64,000 nt of DNA from Streptomyces sp. Root431 (GCF_001426585.1 NZ_LMEI01000012.1:338056-402055), one strand, 5' to 3'. Shown: positions 35,237 through 44,746, counted from the first letter of the stretch. Translations and numbers: made by a program. The notes: generated from the sequence alone by a model not told the origin.

Positions 35237-36088
35237 TTACGCGAAGACGACCGTGCGGCGGCCGTTGAGGAGGATGCGGCGCTCGGCGTGCCACTTCACC
35301 GCGCGGGCCAGTGCCTGGCACTCCACGTCGCGGCCCACCGCGACCAGCTGGTCCGGGGTCACCTCGTGGCCGACCCGCTCGACCTCCTGCTCGATGATCG
35401 GGCCCTCGTCGAGGTCGGCCGTCACGTAGTGCGCGGTCGCGCCGATCAGCTTCACACCGCGCGCGTGCGCCTGGTGGTAGGGCTTGGCGCCCTTGAAGCT
35501 CGGGAGGAAGGAGTGGTGGATGTTGATGATGCGGCCGGAGAGCTGCTTGCACAGGTCGTCGGAGAGCACCTGCATGTAGCGGGCGAGGACGACCAGCTCG
35601 ACGTTCTCCTCGCGGACCAGGTCGAGGAGCGCGGCCTCGGCCTCCGCCTTGGTGTCCTTGGTGACCGGAATGTGGCGGAACGGGATGCCGTACGAGCCGA
35701 CGAGCTCCGCGAAGTCCGTGTGGTTGGAGACGACGGCGACGATCTCCACCGGCAGCGCGCCGATCCGCGAGCGGAACAGCAGGTCGTTCAGGCAGTGCCC
35801 GAACTTGGAGACCATGAGCACGACGCGCATGCGCTCGTCGGCGCGGTTGATGTCCCACTCCATGCCGTACGAGTCCCCGACCGCCGTGAAGCTCGCCCGC
35901 AGCTTCTCCACGTTCACCGGGGCCTCGGCCGAGAAGTGGACCCGCATGAAGAAGAGACCCGTGTCGCGGTCTCCGAACTGCTGGCTGTCCTCGATGTTGC
36001 ATCCCGTGATGAACAGGTAGCTCGACACGGCGTGCACGATGCCCTGCTTGTCGGGGCACGAGAGGGTGAGGACGTACTGGTCGGTCAT
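35237..36088 (-). CDS. purU: Formyltetrahydrofolate deformylase
   Basis: 283 residues from MTDQYVLTLSCPDKQGIVHAVS, the usual start. ACT domain (~5-85) then formyltransferase fold: catalytic region INIHHSFLPSFKGAKPYHQA, His in GATAHYVTADLDEGPIIEQ, and C-terminal VKWHAERRILLNGRRTVVF. It splits 10-formyl-tetrahydrofolate into formate and tetrahydrofolate, adjusting one-carbon supply. Length and motifs are standard for the family. Confidence 0.96.
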   Translation of the reverse strand: MTDQYVLTLSCPDKQGIVHAVSSYLFITGCNIEDSQQFGDRDTGLFFMRVHFSAEAPVNVEKLRASFTAVGDSYGMEWDINRADERMRVVLMVSKFGHCLNDLLFRSRIGALPVEIVAVVSNHTDFAELVGSYGIPFRHIPVTKDTKAEAEAALLDLVREENVELVVLARYMQVLSDDLCKQLSGRIINIHHSFLPSFKGAKPYHQAHARGVKLIGATAHYVTADLDEGPIIEQEVERVGHEVTPDQLVAVGRDVECQALARAVKWHAERRILLNGRRTVVFA

Positions 36089-36148
36089 CCCGTCAGCCTG
36101 CCACACCGGGGAGGCCCGCAAGAGCCACCGTCCGTCAGGCGGACCGGG

Positions 36149-36652
36149 TCAGGACCGGGTCATGATACGGAGCACGTCGAGGGAGCGCGGGGGCGTGTCG
36201 GGGTCCTCCCCGTCGGCCTGCGCCATCCGTACGTGTGCCTCGCGGGCGGCCCGTACGGCCTCGGGCCAGCCCTGGTGCTCCAGGTAGGCGGAGACGGGGG
36301 CGTCCGGGCCCACCTGGTGCATGATCCGGAGCACGCGGAGCACGGCGGCGTCGACGAGGGCGGCCTCGCCGCCGTCGCGGAAGACCGCGCCCACGTACTT
36401 CTCGGCGGACCAGTTGTCGAGCCAGGTGTCCTCGACGAGGCGGTAGACGGCGTCGGTGACGTCGCCGTATCCCTCCTGGCCGGCCAGCCAGGTCGTCTCG
36501 TGGAACCCGGGGTCGGAAAGCATGTGCAGCGCGGAACGCACGTTGATGCGCCAGCGCCACCACGGCATGTCGTTGAGCGGCATGCCGCCCATGGTGGAGG
36601 AGCGACGGCCGCGACGGGAAGAGTTAACCGAACCGGAGACTGGACTGGACAC
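36149..36652 (-). CDS. Conserved hypothetical protein
   Basis: 167 residues from a GTG (SSPVSGSVNSSRRGRRSSTMGGMPLNDMPWWRWRINVRSALHML). The body is rich in Trp and acidic residues (FHETTWLAGQEGYGDVTDAVYRLVEDTWLDNWSAEKYVGAVFRDGGEAALVDAAVLRVLRIMHQ) and looks like a soluble helical protein. It is followed by purU on the same strand and is possibly co-transcribed. No domain is recognised. Confidence 0.72.
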   Translation of the reverse strand: MSSPVSGSVNSSRRGRRSSTMGGMPLNDMPWWRWRINVRSALHMLSDPGFHETTWLAGQEGYGDVTDAVYRLVEDTWLDNWSAEKYVGAVFRDGGEAALVDAAVLRVLRIMHQVGPDAPVSAYLEHQGWPEAVRAAREAHVRMAQADGEDPDTPPRSLDVLRIMTRS

Positions 36653-36783
36653 GTTTCGATCGTACGTTCCCCTGCGGGATAAGCGGACTCGCCCCCTCCT
36701 CATCAGCGGCCCGCCCCCGTAATTCACCTTCACGTCACCCTTCGTTGAACCGCGCTCACTCCCGCGTTACCCGTGGGACGGAA

Positions 36784-38073
36784 ATGTGCATGCCCATGAC
36801 CGGTAGGCGACTGACCTCACTCCTCGCGTACGTCACGACTGCGGCGACCGGAGCGTCGCTGCTCACCGGGTGTGGCGTGCTCCCTGGGGCCACGGGGGGC
36901 TCCAGGGAGCCCGTCACGGTGATGACCTGGGCTCCCGACCAGACCCGAGCGACCAACATGCCCGGAATGCCCGCAATGGCGCAGGCTTATGCCCGTTGGG
37001 TCAACTCCCAGGGCGGCATCGACGGCCACGAACTCCGCGTGCTCACCTGCAACGAACACAACACCAGCGCCGGCGCCGCCGCCTGCGCCCGCCGGGCCGT
37101 CCGCGAGAAGGCGGTCGCGGTCGTCGGCTCGTACAGCCAGAACGGCAGCGCGTTCCTCGCCCCGCTCGAAGCCGCGGGCGTCCCGTACATCGGCGGCTAC
37201 GGCATCTCGGAGGACGAGTTCACCAGCTCGCTCTCCTACCCCGTCAACGGCGGACAGGACTCGCTCATCGCCGGCCACGGCATGCAGCTCGCCGAGTCCT
37301 GCCGCCGGGTCTCCCTCGTCCGGCCCGACACCGTCGACGGCGACCGGCTCCCCGACCTCCTCAACTCCGGCCTCCGCCACGCGAGTCACCGCAGCGCCGT
37401 CGACATCCCCGCCGTCGAGGACGCCGCCGAGTACACCGAGCAGGCCGGCCGGGCCCGCGACAAGGCCGGCGACGAGAAGGGCTGCGTCACCGCCGTCCTC
37501 GGCGAGCGCACCCAGACCTTCTTCGACTCCTTCCGGCGCCTGCCGGAGGACGGGAAGAACGACGGCTCCGGCAAGAAGAGCGACCCCGTCCGCATCTCCT
37601 CCGTGCTCGGCAGCGTCGCCCAGCCCGTCATCGACCGCACCGGCGGCGCCCACAGCCCCTTCGAGGGCGCGTACGTCACCGGCTGGTACCCGGAGGCCGC
37701 CGACAAGAGCTGGGCGCCGATGCGCAAGGTCATCCAGGAGCACGCCTTCGCCGACAACCGGGTCGACCCGGCCGACGCCGGCGTCCAGACCACGTGGATC
37801 GCCTACACGGTCCTCAAGTCCGTCATCGAGTCCCTCGACAAGGACCGGATCAGCGCCGGACAGATCACCGAGGCCCTCGACCGGGGCGCGCGCATCGACA
37901 CCGGCGGCCTCACCCCCAGCCTGCGCTGGAAGTACGAGGACCTGCTCGGCGCCCCCGGACTCACCCGGGCCGTCAACCGCGAGGTGACGTTCCAGGTGGT
38001 CCGCAAGGGGCGGCTCGTGGCGCAGAAGCCCGGCTTCGTCGACGTCGGCGAGACGGTCCTCAGCGCCCCGTAA
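36784..38073 (+). CDS. Lipoprotein of the branched-chain amino acid receptor family (type 1 periplasmic binding fold)
   Basis: 429 residues. The signal ends in lipobox LLTGC (Cys ~29), so it is a membrane-anchored lipoprotein. The body follows Leu/Ile/Val-binding-protein layout: YARWVNSQGGIDGHELRVLTCNEHNTSAGAAACARRAVREKAVAVVGSYSQNGSAFLAPLEAAGVPYIGG, then AYVTGWYPEAADKSW and VQTTWIAYTVLKSVIESL. There are no ABC permease genes nearby, so it may be an orphan receptor rather than a transporter component. Start at ATG 36784 or 36790 by GGGACGGAA. Confidence 0.85.
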   Translation: MCMPMTGRRLTSLLAYVTTAATGASLLTGCGVLPGATGGSREPVTVMTWAPDQTRATNMPGMPAMAQAYARWVNSQGGIDGHELRVLTCNEHNTSAGAAACARRAVREKAVAVVGSYSQNGSAFLAPLEAAGVPYIGGYGISEDEFTSSLSYPVNGGQDSLIAGHGMQLAESCRRVSLVRPDTVDGDRLPDLLNSGLRHASHRSAVDIPAVEDAAEYTEQAGRARDKAGDEKGCVTAVLGERTQTFFDSFRRLPEDGKNDGSGKKSDPVRISSVLGSVAQPVIDRTGGAHSPFEGAYVTGWYPEAADKSWAPMRKVIQEHAFADNRVDPADAGVQTTWIAYTVLKSVIESLDKDRISAGQITEALDRGARIDTGGLTPSLRWKYEDLLGAPGLTRAVNREVTFQVVRKGRLVAQKPGFVDVGETVLSAP

Positions 38074-38077
38074 GCGC

Positions 38078-38095
38078 GCCCGGCTGCAGCCGGGC
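38078..38095 (+). terminator. Palindromic hairpin after the receptor lipoprotein
   Basis: GCCCGGCTGCAGCCGGGC is an exact 18-base palindrome four bases after the stop codon. It probably ends transcription of the lipoprotein gene. Confidence 0.5.
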
Positions 38096-38109
38096 GGGCA
38101 TCAGAGCCC

Positions 38110-38205
38110 GGTCGGCATCACAGCCGGGTCGGCCCGGTCGGCATCACAGCCGGGTCGGCCCGGTCGGCACCACAGCCGGGTCGGCCCGGTCGGCACCACA
38201 GCCGG
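38110..38205. repeat. 26-bp tandem repeats
   Basis: Three full units begin GGTCGGCA[TC]CACAGCCGGG at 38110, 38136 and 38162, with a partial fourth from 38188 and degenerate half-units continuing to 38235. They run up to and into the 3' end of the minus-strand membrane protein gene. Confidence 0.85.
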
Positions 38206-38229
38206 ACGGGCATCACAGCCGGGTCGGCA

Positions 38230-39690
38230 TCACAGCTGGGTGGGCGTCCGCTTGTCCAGTCCGTACTTCGTGGCGGTCGGGTTCCACAACCCGGCCGCCT
38301 GCCGCTTCGCGGCCGTGGCCTCGCCGCTCTTCTTCTCCGCCTCGGCCAGCCGGTTGGTCCGCTTGGCCTTGCCCTTGCAGGCCTTCTTGGCCTTCATCTG
38401 GTCGGCCCAGGCCGCGTAGTGGTCGTCGGCGGCGGCCGAGGCCTGCCAGGCCTTGGTCAGCGCGGCCGTCAGCGCGGAGTTGTTCGGGATCTTGTCCACC
38501 GAGAGCGTCTGGAGCTTGGTGACCAGGCCCCGGCGCTGCTCGGCGGCGCCCCGCAGGTCCTTCGCCGCCGCGTCGAGGTCCTTGCACTGGTTGATCTTCG
38601 CGACCGAGCTGATCACCGTGTCCCGGCTGCTGTTGCTCGTCGCGAGGAGCTTGTCCAGCTCCTTGGCCTGCGGCTCGGCCGGGTCGGCCGGCTTCTCCGC
38701 GGGCGCCTCGGTGGTGGCGGAGGGCGCGGCGGAGCTCGCCGCGACGTTCTGCCCGGGCGTCTTGGGGTCCTTCTCGTCCTCGCCGCTGAGCAGCATGCCG
38801 GCGCCGAGGCCGACGACCGCGCAGCCGACGACGACGGCGGCGATCAGCGCGACCGGCGACTTGCGGCGCGGCGGCTCGGGCTCGTCGTCGTAGTAGGCGT
38901 CCTGGTACGCGTACTGCTGCTGTGGCTGCTGGTAGCCGTGCTGTGCCTGGTGCTGCTGGTACGCCGGCGGGGCGGGCTGCTGGTGCTGCTGCGGCGGCTG
39001 GTAGGCCTGCGGCTGCTGCGGGGCCCGCGGCGCCTCCGTACGGAAGAGGTTGTCGAACTCGGCGGGCGGCTGCCGCTCACCGGGCTGCTGGTGGGCCGGA
39101 GGCTGGGCCTGCGGCGGTATCGGGGCGATGTACTGCGTCGCGTCCGAGGCGCCCGCGGCCTGCCCCGGTCCCTGGTGCGCGAGCGGCCCCGTCCCCAGGA
39201 ACTGGGTGTGGCCGCCCGCGCCCGGCTGCGGGTGCGGCGGCACGGCCGCGATGTGCTGCGTCGCCTGCATGTCCCCGGCGGCCTGCGCGGCCGGCGGCGG
39301 GTAGCCGTAGCCCGGCTGCGGCGGCTGCACCGGCGGCATCGCGCCCGGGACCGGCGCGATGTGCTGCGTCGCCTGCATGTCGGCCGCGGCCTGGGCGGCC
39401 GGCGGCGGGTAGCCGTACCCGGGCTGCGGCGGGACCTGCTGCGGCATCTGCGGTATCGGCGGGGCCTGGTGCTGCGGGACCGGCGGCAGGTACTGCGTGG
39501 ACTGCATGTCGGCGACGCCCGGCGCCGCCTCCGGGGGCAGCGGCTGCGCGGGCGGCAGCGGCTGCCCGCCCGGCTGACCACCGGCGGGACCCCAGGCGCC
39601 GTCCCACGGCTGAGCTCCCCCGTGGGCACCGTCGTGCGCGGGGGGCACCGCCGGGTACTGCGGCTCCGGACCCTGTCCGTTCTGCGTCAC
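38230..39690 (-). CDS. Single-span membrane protein with repeated TQ motifs
   Basis: 486 residues. The long cytoplasmic Pro/Gln/Ala-rich N-terminus (1-~275) carries near-repeats of one motif: DMQSTQYLPPVP, DMQATQHIAPVP, DMQATQHIAAVP and SDATQYIAPIP, plus HTQFLG. A basic stop (PPRRKSP) precedes one membrane helix, VALIAAVVVGCAVVGLGAGMLL (~282-303). The exported C-terminal part (~305-486) is helical, Lys/Ala rich, with two Cys (NQCKDLD, KKACKGK). The TQ motifs look like Ser/Thr-kinase phosphorylation sites, suggesting regulation by such kinases. Function unknown. Confidence 0.8.
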   Translation of the reverse strand: MTQNGQGPEPQYPAVPPAHDGAHGGAQPWDGAWGPAGGQPGGQPLPPAQPLPPEAAPGVADMQSTQYLPPVPQHQAPPIPQMPQQVPPQPGYGYPPPAAQAAADMQATQHIAPVPGAMPPVQPPQPGYGYPPPAAQAAGDMQATQHIAAVPPHPQPGAGGHTQFLGTGPLAHQGPGQAAGASDATQYIAPIPPQAQPPAHQQPGERQPPAEFDNLFRTEAPRAPQQPQAYQPPQQHQQPAPPAYQQHQAQHGYQQPQQQYAYQDAYYDDEPEPPRRKSPVALIAAVVVGCAVVGLGAGMLLSGEDEKDPKTPGQNVAASSAAPSATTEAPAEKPADPAEPQAKELDKLLATSNSSRDTVISSVAKINQCKDLDAAAKDLRGAAEQRRGLVTKLQTLSVDKIPNNSALTAALTKAWQASAAADDHYAAWADQMKAKKACKGKAKRTNRLAEAEKKSGEATAAKRQAAGLWNPTATKYGLDKRTPTQL

Positions 39691-39830
39691 CGGGACTCCT
39701 ACTGATGGACCTACCTACGGAATCGTCGGCTCACGCTACCGGGTGCGCGCAGGGCTCCGCACACACGTGTGAGCCCGGTTACACAACCTTCTTGTACGGC
39801 GACGGATCCAGGAGATGCCCTGCGGATGTC

Positions 39831-41213
39831 CTATGCCGCGGAGAGGTCCATCCGCGCCCCGAACTCCCGCACCACCGCCTCCCCGGCGTACGGCTCCAGG
39901 CTCTCCCGCAGGTCGTCCAGATACTCCGCGCCCCGCGACGACCGGAGCGTGCCGAGGAGTTCGAGCGCGCGCGTCCCCGTCCGGCAGGCCTGCTCCACCT
40001 CCCGCTGCTGCACCTGCGCCGTGGCCAGCAGGGCAAGCCCGATCGCCCGGCGCCGCGCCCGCGTCTCCGGATGCCCCGCGATCGACTCCCGCGCCGCCCG
40101 CGCCGCCGCCTCCGCCTGCCCCAGGTCCCGGTAGCAGTGCGCCAGTTCGTCCGCGAGATAGGCGTGGTCGAAGTGCGCGATCCACACCGGGTCGTCGCCC
40201 GCCTCCGGATCGGCCTGCTCCAGGGCGCGTACGGCACGGCCCGCCGCCGTCTCGAAGGAGCTGAGGTCCCCGAGCAGCGCGTGGCCGCGCGCCTCGGCCG
40301 CGAGGAACATCGCCTCCGCGCGCGGCGGCACCTTCCCCCGCGCTCCCTCCTGCGCCGCCCGCGCCAACTGGGCGATCTCCCGGGGGTTGCCGAGCTGCGC
40401 GGCGAGGTGGCTCATCGACGCGGCGAGGACGTAGCCGCCGTAGCCCCGGTCCCCCGCCGCCTGCGCGAGCCGCAGCGCCTGGATGTAGTACCGCTGCGCG
40501 AGCCCCGGTTCGCCCGTGTCCACCGCCATGTACCCGGCGAGTTCGGTGAGCCGCGCGGCCGCCGCGAAGAGCTGCCGGCCCACGGCCTCGCGGTACGAGC
40601 CGGAAAGCATCCCCGACACCACGCTGTTGAGGTAGTGGACCACCACCGGCCGGACGTGGCCGCTGCCGAACCGCCGGTCGAGGTCGACGAGCGCGCTCGT
40701 CATCTCCCGTACGGCCGCGACGTCCGCGACCCCGACGCGCGCGCCCGCGAGCCGCGCCACGTGCGCGTCCGGGCCGGTGATCAGCCAGTCCCTGCTGGGC
40801 TCGACGAGCGCGGAGGCCGCGACCGTCGAGCCCGTCAGGAAGTCCCGGCGGCCCACGTCGCTGCGCCACAGCTCGCAGACCTGCTCGATGGCCCCGAGGA
40901 CGGTCGGCGCGAACTGGAGTCCCACGCCTGCGGCGAGGTTCCGGCCGTTCGCCATCCCGACCTCGTCGATCGTGACCGTCCGGCCCAGTTTGCGGCCCAG
41001 CGCCTCCGCGATGATGCCCGGCGCCCGGCCGCGCGGCTGCTGCCCGCGCAGCCACCGCGCCACCGACGTCTTGTCGTACCGCAGGTCGAGGCCGCGCTCC
41101 GCGCCGACCATGTTGACCCTGCGGGCGAGGCCGGCGTGCGAGCAGGCCGCCTCCTGGATGAGCGCCTGGAGCCGTTCGTTGGGCTGACGCGCGACGAGTG
41201 GCCTGGCTGCCAT
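39831..41213 (-). CDS. NsdA/NsdB-like TPR-containing developmental regulator
   Basis: 460 residues. The N-terminus (NERLQALIQEAACSHAGLARRVN ... RYDKTSVARWLRGQQPRG) is a helix-turn-helix-like region, and RRDFLTGSTVAASAL follows. From ~190 on come TPR-like helices (GYMAVDTGEPGLAQRYYIQALRLAQAAGD, GNPREIAQLARAAQEGARG, ELAHCYRDLGQAEAAARAARESI). This layout is known from the Streptomyces NsdA/NsdB family, negative regulators of differentiation and antibiotic production. Which paralogue this is cannot be settled here. Confidence 0.8.
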   Translation of the reverse strand: MAARPLVARQPNERLQALIQEAACSHAGLARRVNMVGAERGLDLRYDKTSVARWLRGQQPRGRAPGIIAEALGRKLGRTVTIDEVGMANGRNLAAGVGLQFAPTVLGAIEQVCELWRSDVGRRDFLTGSTVAASALVEPSRDWLITGPDAHVARLAGARVGVADVAAVREMTSALVDLDRRFGSGHVRPVVVHYLNSVVSGMLSGSYREAVGRQLFAAAARLTELAGYMAVDTGEPGLAQRYYIQALRLAQAAGDRGYGGYVLAASMSHLAAQLGNPREIAQLARAAQEGARGKVPPRAEAMFLAAEARGHALLGDLSSFETAAGRAVRALEQADPEAGDDPVWIAHFDHAYLADELAHCYRDLGQAEAAARAARESIAGHPETRARRRAIGLALLATAQVQQREVEQACRTGTRALELLGTLRSSRGAEYLDDLRESLEPYAGEAVVREFGARMDLSAA

Positions 41214-41472
41214 GAGTTACCCCCTGAGGCCGAGCGGTGATCACAGGTGCAGTGATCACGAGAAGTGATCAATGCCCGGTGGATATCCGGTCAATGCCGA
41301 TGTGAACACGCGAAACCGGACAGGCCGGTACGTGCCCCCCACCCGTACGTACCCATCCCCGCTCCCCGGCCCCCCGCGCGCCCCCGCCGGTGCACCCGTG
41401 CGCCCCATGTGCAGGATCGATGCGTCACACCGCTCTCCCCCGCGCCCGTAACCCCAGGTGACGGGGGCAGTT

Positions 41473-42156
41473 GTGCTCACCGTGGAAGAGACCATCGGAG
41501 TCACGGAAGCCGCACAGATCCCCCAGCAGCGAGGCGAGCAACTGCTGGACAACGCCGTGCGGTACGCGGAAGAGCGGCACTGGGACGTGTTCCCCGGGAC
41601 CTGGCTTGAGGCCGTCGAGGGCAGGGAGCGCTGCTCCTGCGGCGCGGAGTGCGCCGTCCCCGGCGCGCACGCGGTCAAGCCCGACTGGTCGACCCAGGCC
41701 ACGGGCAGCGGCGTCGGGGCGCGGCGCATGTGGTCGAAGACGCCGAAGGCGTCGATCCTGCTGCCGACGGGCCGGACGTTCGACGCGATCGAGGTGTCGG
41801 AGTCGGCCGGTTTCCTCGCGCTCGCCCGGATGGAGCGCATGGACCTGACGCTCGGCCCGGTGACCTGCACGCCGGACCGCCGGATGTTCTTCTTCGTGCT
41901 GCCGGGCGCCGCGACCAAGGTGCCCGACCTCGTCCGGAAGCTGGGCTGGGTCCCGGGGGCGATCGATCTCGTCACGCGCGGCGAGGGCCATTACGTCGCG
42001 GCCCCGCCGACCCGGATCGGCGGCGTCGGCGCGGTGCAGTGGGCGCGGCGGCCCACTCCGGCGAACCGCTGGCTGCCCGACGCGGAGGAGCTGATCAGCC
42101 CCCTCGCGTACGCGTGTGGCCGGGAGGCGGCGGAGGCGCGGAACCGCACGCAGTGA
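41473..42156 (+). CDS. Bifunctional DNA primase/polymerase N-terminal domain protein
   Basis: About 227 residues; alternative GTG starts at 41458 and 41482. The sequence ERHWDVFPGTWLEAVEGRERCSCGAECAVPGAHAVKPDWSTQATG and EGHYVAAPPTRIGGVGAVQWARRP matches the prim-pol fold as found in many Streptomyces proteins. These usually lack the downstream helicase and are of unknown role. The Cys residues (CSCGAEC) may bind metal. It is divergent from the NsdA-like regulator. Confidence 0.82.
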   Translation: MLTVEETIGVTEAAQIPQQRGEQLLDNAVRYAEERHWDVFPGTWLEAVEGRERCSCGAECAVPGAHAVKPDWSTQATGSGVGARRMWSKTPKASILLPTGRTFDAIEVSESAGFLALARMERMDLTLGPVTCTPDRRMFFFVLPGAATKVPDLVRKLGWVPGAIDLVTRGEGHYVAAPPTRIGGVGAVQWARRPTPANRWLPDAEELISPLAYACGREAAEARNRTQ

Positions 42157-42230
42157 TCCCTGGGCCGGGCCTGGCCTCACCCGTATGGTGGTGCCCGTAT
42201 TCACGGGGACAACCGAAGGGTTGACGGACC

Positions 42231-43088
42231 ATGCCTGACCAGGCATTTGACGGAGTTTTCGAAGAGGCGGGCGCCGCAGCGGGCACCGCACCGGGTGCCG
42301 GTGCGGTGCCCGCTGTGCGTGTCGAGGGGCTGTGGAAGCGTTTCGGCCAGCAGATCGCGGTGAACGGGATCGATCTCGTCCTGCCCGCGGGGAAGTTCAT
42401 CGGGCTCGTCGGGCCCAACGGGGCCGGGAAGACCACCACCCTTTCCATGATCACCGGCCTGCTCCGGCCCGACCAGGGACGGATCACGGTCGCCGGCCAC
42501 GACGTCTGGTCCGACCCCGAGTCGGTCGCCCGGGTCAAGGCGCGGATCGGCATCCTGCCGGAGGGACTGCGGCTCTTCGAGCGGCTCTCCGGCCGCGAAC
42601 TCCTCGCCTACAGCGGGCGGCTGCGGGGGCTGCCCGGTGACGAGGTCGACAAGCGGGCCGCGCAGCTCCTCGACGTCCTCGACCTGACGGGCTCGCAGAA
42701 CAAGCTGGTCGTCGACTACTCGACCGGCATGCGGAAGAAGATCGGTCTGGCGGCCGCCCTGCTCCACAACCCGGAAGTGCTCTTCCTGGACGAGCCGTTC
42801 GAGGGCGTCGACCCGGTCTCCGCGCAGACCATCCGCGGGGTCCTGGAGCGGTACACGCAGTCCGGCGCGACCGTCGTCTTCTCCAGCCACGTCATGGAGC
42901 TGGTCGAGTCGCTGTGCGACTGGGTCGCCGTGATGGCGGCGGGCCGGATCCGCGCGCAGGGCCCGCTCGCGGAGGTCCGCGGCGACCGGCCCTCGCTCCA
43001 GGCGGCGTTCCTGGAGCTCGTCGGGGCGAACGGGCGCGAGACCGCCGGGGAGTCCCTGGACTGGCTGGGCGGCGGGGCGCAGCGATGA
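42231..43088 (+). CDS. ABC transporter ATP-binding protein
   Basis: 285 residues. Walker A GPNGAGKTT (~63), Q-loop region, signature YSTGMRKKIGLAAALL (a variant of LSGGQ), Walker B VLFLDEPFEGVD and the H-switch SSHVMELVE. The variant signature and C-terminal tail resemble drug or lantibiotic-type exporters. Its stop overlaps the permease start (ATGA), so the two form one exporter. Confidence 0.93.
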   Translation: MPDQAFDGVFEEAGAAAGTAPGAGAVPAVRVEGLWKRFGQQIAVNGIDLVLPAGKFIGLVGPNGAGKTTTLSMITGLLRPDQGRITVAGHDVWSDPESVARVKARIGILPEGLRLFERLSGRELLAYSGRLRGLPGDEVDKRAAQLLDVLDLTGSQNKLVVDYSTGMRKKIGLAAALLHNPEVLFLDEPFEGVDPVSAQTIRGVLERYTQSGATVVFSSHVMELVESLCDWVAVMAAGRIRAQGPLAEVRGDRPSLQAAFLELVGANGRETAGESLDWLGGGAQR

Positions 43089-44728
43089 GCACGACCACCG
43101 CCACCTCGCCTGTTGCCGGCACCGCCCCCGTACCGTCCCTGACATCCACCTTCGTACGGCTCAAGCTGTCGCTGCTGAAGAACGGGCTGCGGCAGTCGGG
43201 CGGGCGGACCGCCGCGTACATCGCCTCGATCGTCTTCGGCGTCCTGTTCGCCGCGATCACGGTGCTGGGGTTCGCCGTGATGCGGGGCAGCGTGTCGGCC
43301 GCCACGGTCTCGGTCCTCGTCATCGGGACGCTCGCGCTGTCCTGGACGGTCATGCCGCTGTTCGTGCCGAGCGGGGACGAGACCCTCGACCCGTCGCGGC
43401 TCGTGATGCTGCCGCTGCAGCCCCGGCCGCTGGTCCGGGCCCTGCTCGTGGCGTCCCTGGTGGGCGTCGGGCCCGTCCTCACCCTCGTCTTCGTGTTCGG
43501 TGCGGCCCTGTCGGTCGCGCGGGGCACGGCGGGCGTGATCGTCGCCGTCCTCGCCGTCCCGCTCGTGACGGCCGTGTGCGTCGCCCTGTCCCGGGCGGTG
43601 GCCGCCGCCAACGTGCGGCTCCTGACCTCCCGCAAGGGCCGTGACCTGGCGCTGCTCAGCGGTCTGGTGATCGCGGTCGGCATGCAGGTGGTCAACTTCG
43701 GCGCCCAGCGCCTCGGCCAGACCGGCGGCATGGGTCCGCTCGAACCGGCGGCGGCCGTCGTCGGCTGGCTCCCTCCGGCCGCGGCGATCGGCGCGGTCGA
43801 CGCGGCGAGCAACGGCGACCACGTGGTGGCGGCGGCCCGGCTGCTGCTCACGGCGGCGGCGCTGGTGGCCCTGTTGTACTGGTGGCAGCGGAGTCTGGTG
43901 CGGCTGATGGTGGAGCCGGACGGCTCGACGATCGGCGCGTCGTCCGGGTCGGGGGCCGCCGAGAAGTCCGGGGGTACGGGACTGCTCGGCCGGATCCTGC
44001 CGGGCGGGCGCACGGGCGCGGTCATGGAGCGCAGCCTGCGCTACATCTGGCGCGACCCGAAGACGAAGGCCGCGTGGGTGACCTCGCTGGCCATGGGCCT
44101 GATCGTGCCGCTCTTCAACGCCTTCCAGGGCACGGGCACGATCTACTGGGCGTGCTTCGCCTCGGGCATGCTCGGCGTCCAGATGTACAACCAGTTCGGG
44201 CAGGACACGTCGGCGTTCTGGATGGTCGCGCAGACCCTGTCGACGACGGCCGACGCGTACGCCGAACTCCGGGCGCGGGCTCTGGCCCTGCTGACGATCA
44301 CCCTCCCCTTCACCGCGCTGGTGACGGTGGCGACGGCCGCCGTCCTCGGCGACTGGTCGGCCCTCCCGGAGGCCCTCGGCCTGTCGCTCGGCCTGCTCGG
44401 CGCGCTGGTGGGTTCGGGCGCGGTGGCCTCGGCGGTCTTCCCGTACTCGATCCCGCAGGACAGCGGCTACAAGAACGTGGCGCCGGGGCAGGGCGGTCTG
44501 GCCTGGATGTCGATCCTGGGCGGCATGGTCGGCTCGGCGCTGCTGTGCGCCCCGCTGATCGGCGCGACGGTCTACCTCCACCTGTCCGACCGGCAGTCCG
44601 CCCTGTGGCTCCTCCTCCCGGCCGGTGCCCTCTACGGCGCGCTGCTCGTCCGGGCGGGCCTGAAGCTGGCGGCGCCGCGCACGGCGAGGCGGCTGCCGGA
44701 GATCCTGGCGGCGGTCAGCAAGGGGTGA
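43085..44728 (+). CDS. ABC transporter permease
   Basis: 547 residues with about 12 hydrophobic segments, e.g. TAAYIASIVFGVLFAAITVLGF, TLALSWTVMPLFVPSGDE, WMSILGGMVGSALLCAPLIGATVYLHL. Pairs with the ATP-binding protein upstream. It looks like a large ABC-2/actinobacterial exporter; the substrate is not evident. Confidence 0.87.
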   Translation: MSTTTATSPVAGTAPVPSLTSTFVRLKLSLLKNGLRQSGGRTAAYIASIVFGVLFAAITVLGFAVMRGSVSAATVSVLVIGTLALSWTVMPLFVPSGDETLDPSRLVMLPLQPRPLVRALLVASLVGVGPVLTLVFVFGAALSVARGTAGVIVAVLAVPLVTAVCVALSRAVAAANVRLLTSRKGRDLALLSGLVIAVGMQVVNFGAQRLGQTGGMGPLEPAAAVVGWLPPAAAIGAVDAASNGDHVVAAARLLLTAAALVALLYWWQRSLVRLMVEPDGSTIGASSGSGAAEKSGGTGLLGRILPGGRTGAVMERSLRYIWRDPKTKAAWVTSLAMGLIVPLFNAFQGTGTIYWACFASGMLGVQMYNQFGQDTSAFWMVAQTLSTTADAYAELRARALALLTITLPFTALVTVATAAVLGDWSALPEALGLSLGLLGALVGSGAVASAVFPYSIPQDSGYKNVAPGQGGLAWMSILGGMVGSALLCAPLIGATVYLHLSDRQSALWLLLPAGALYGALLVRAGLKLAAPRTARRLPEILAAVSKG

Positions 44729-44729
44729 G

Positions 44730-44746
44730 CCGGCGGCCTCCGCCGG
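44730..44746 (+). terminator. Hairpin after the ABC permease
   Basis: CCGGCGG-CCT-CCGCCGG is a perfect stem with a three-base loop just downstream of the permease stop. Confidence 0.5.
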
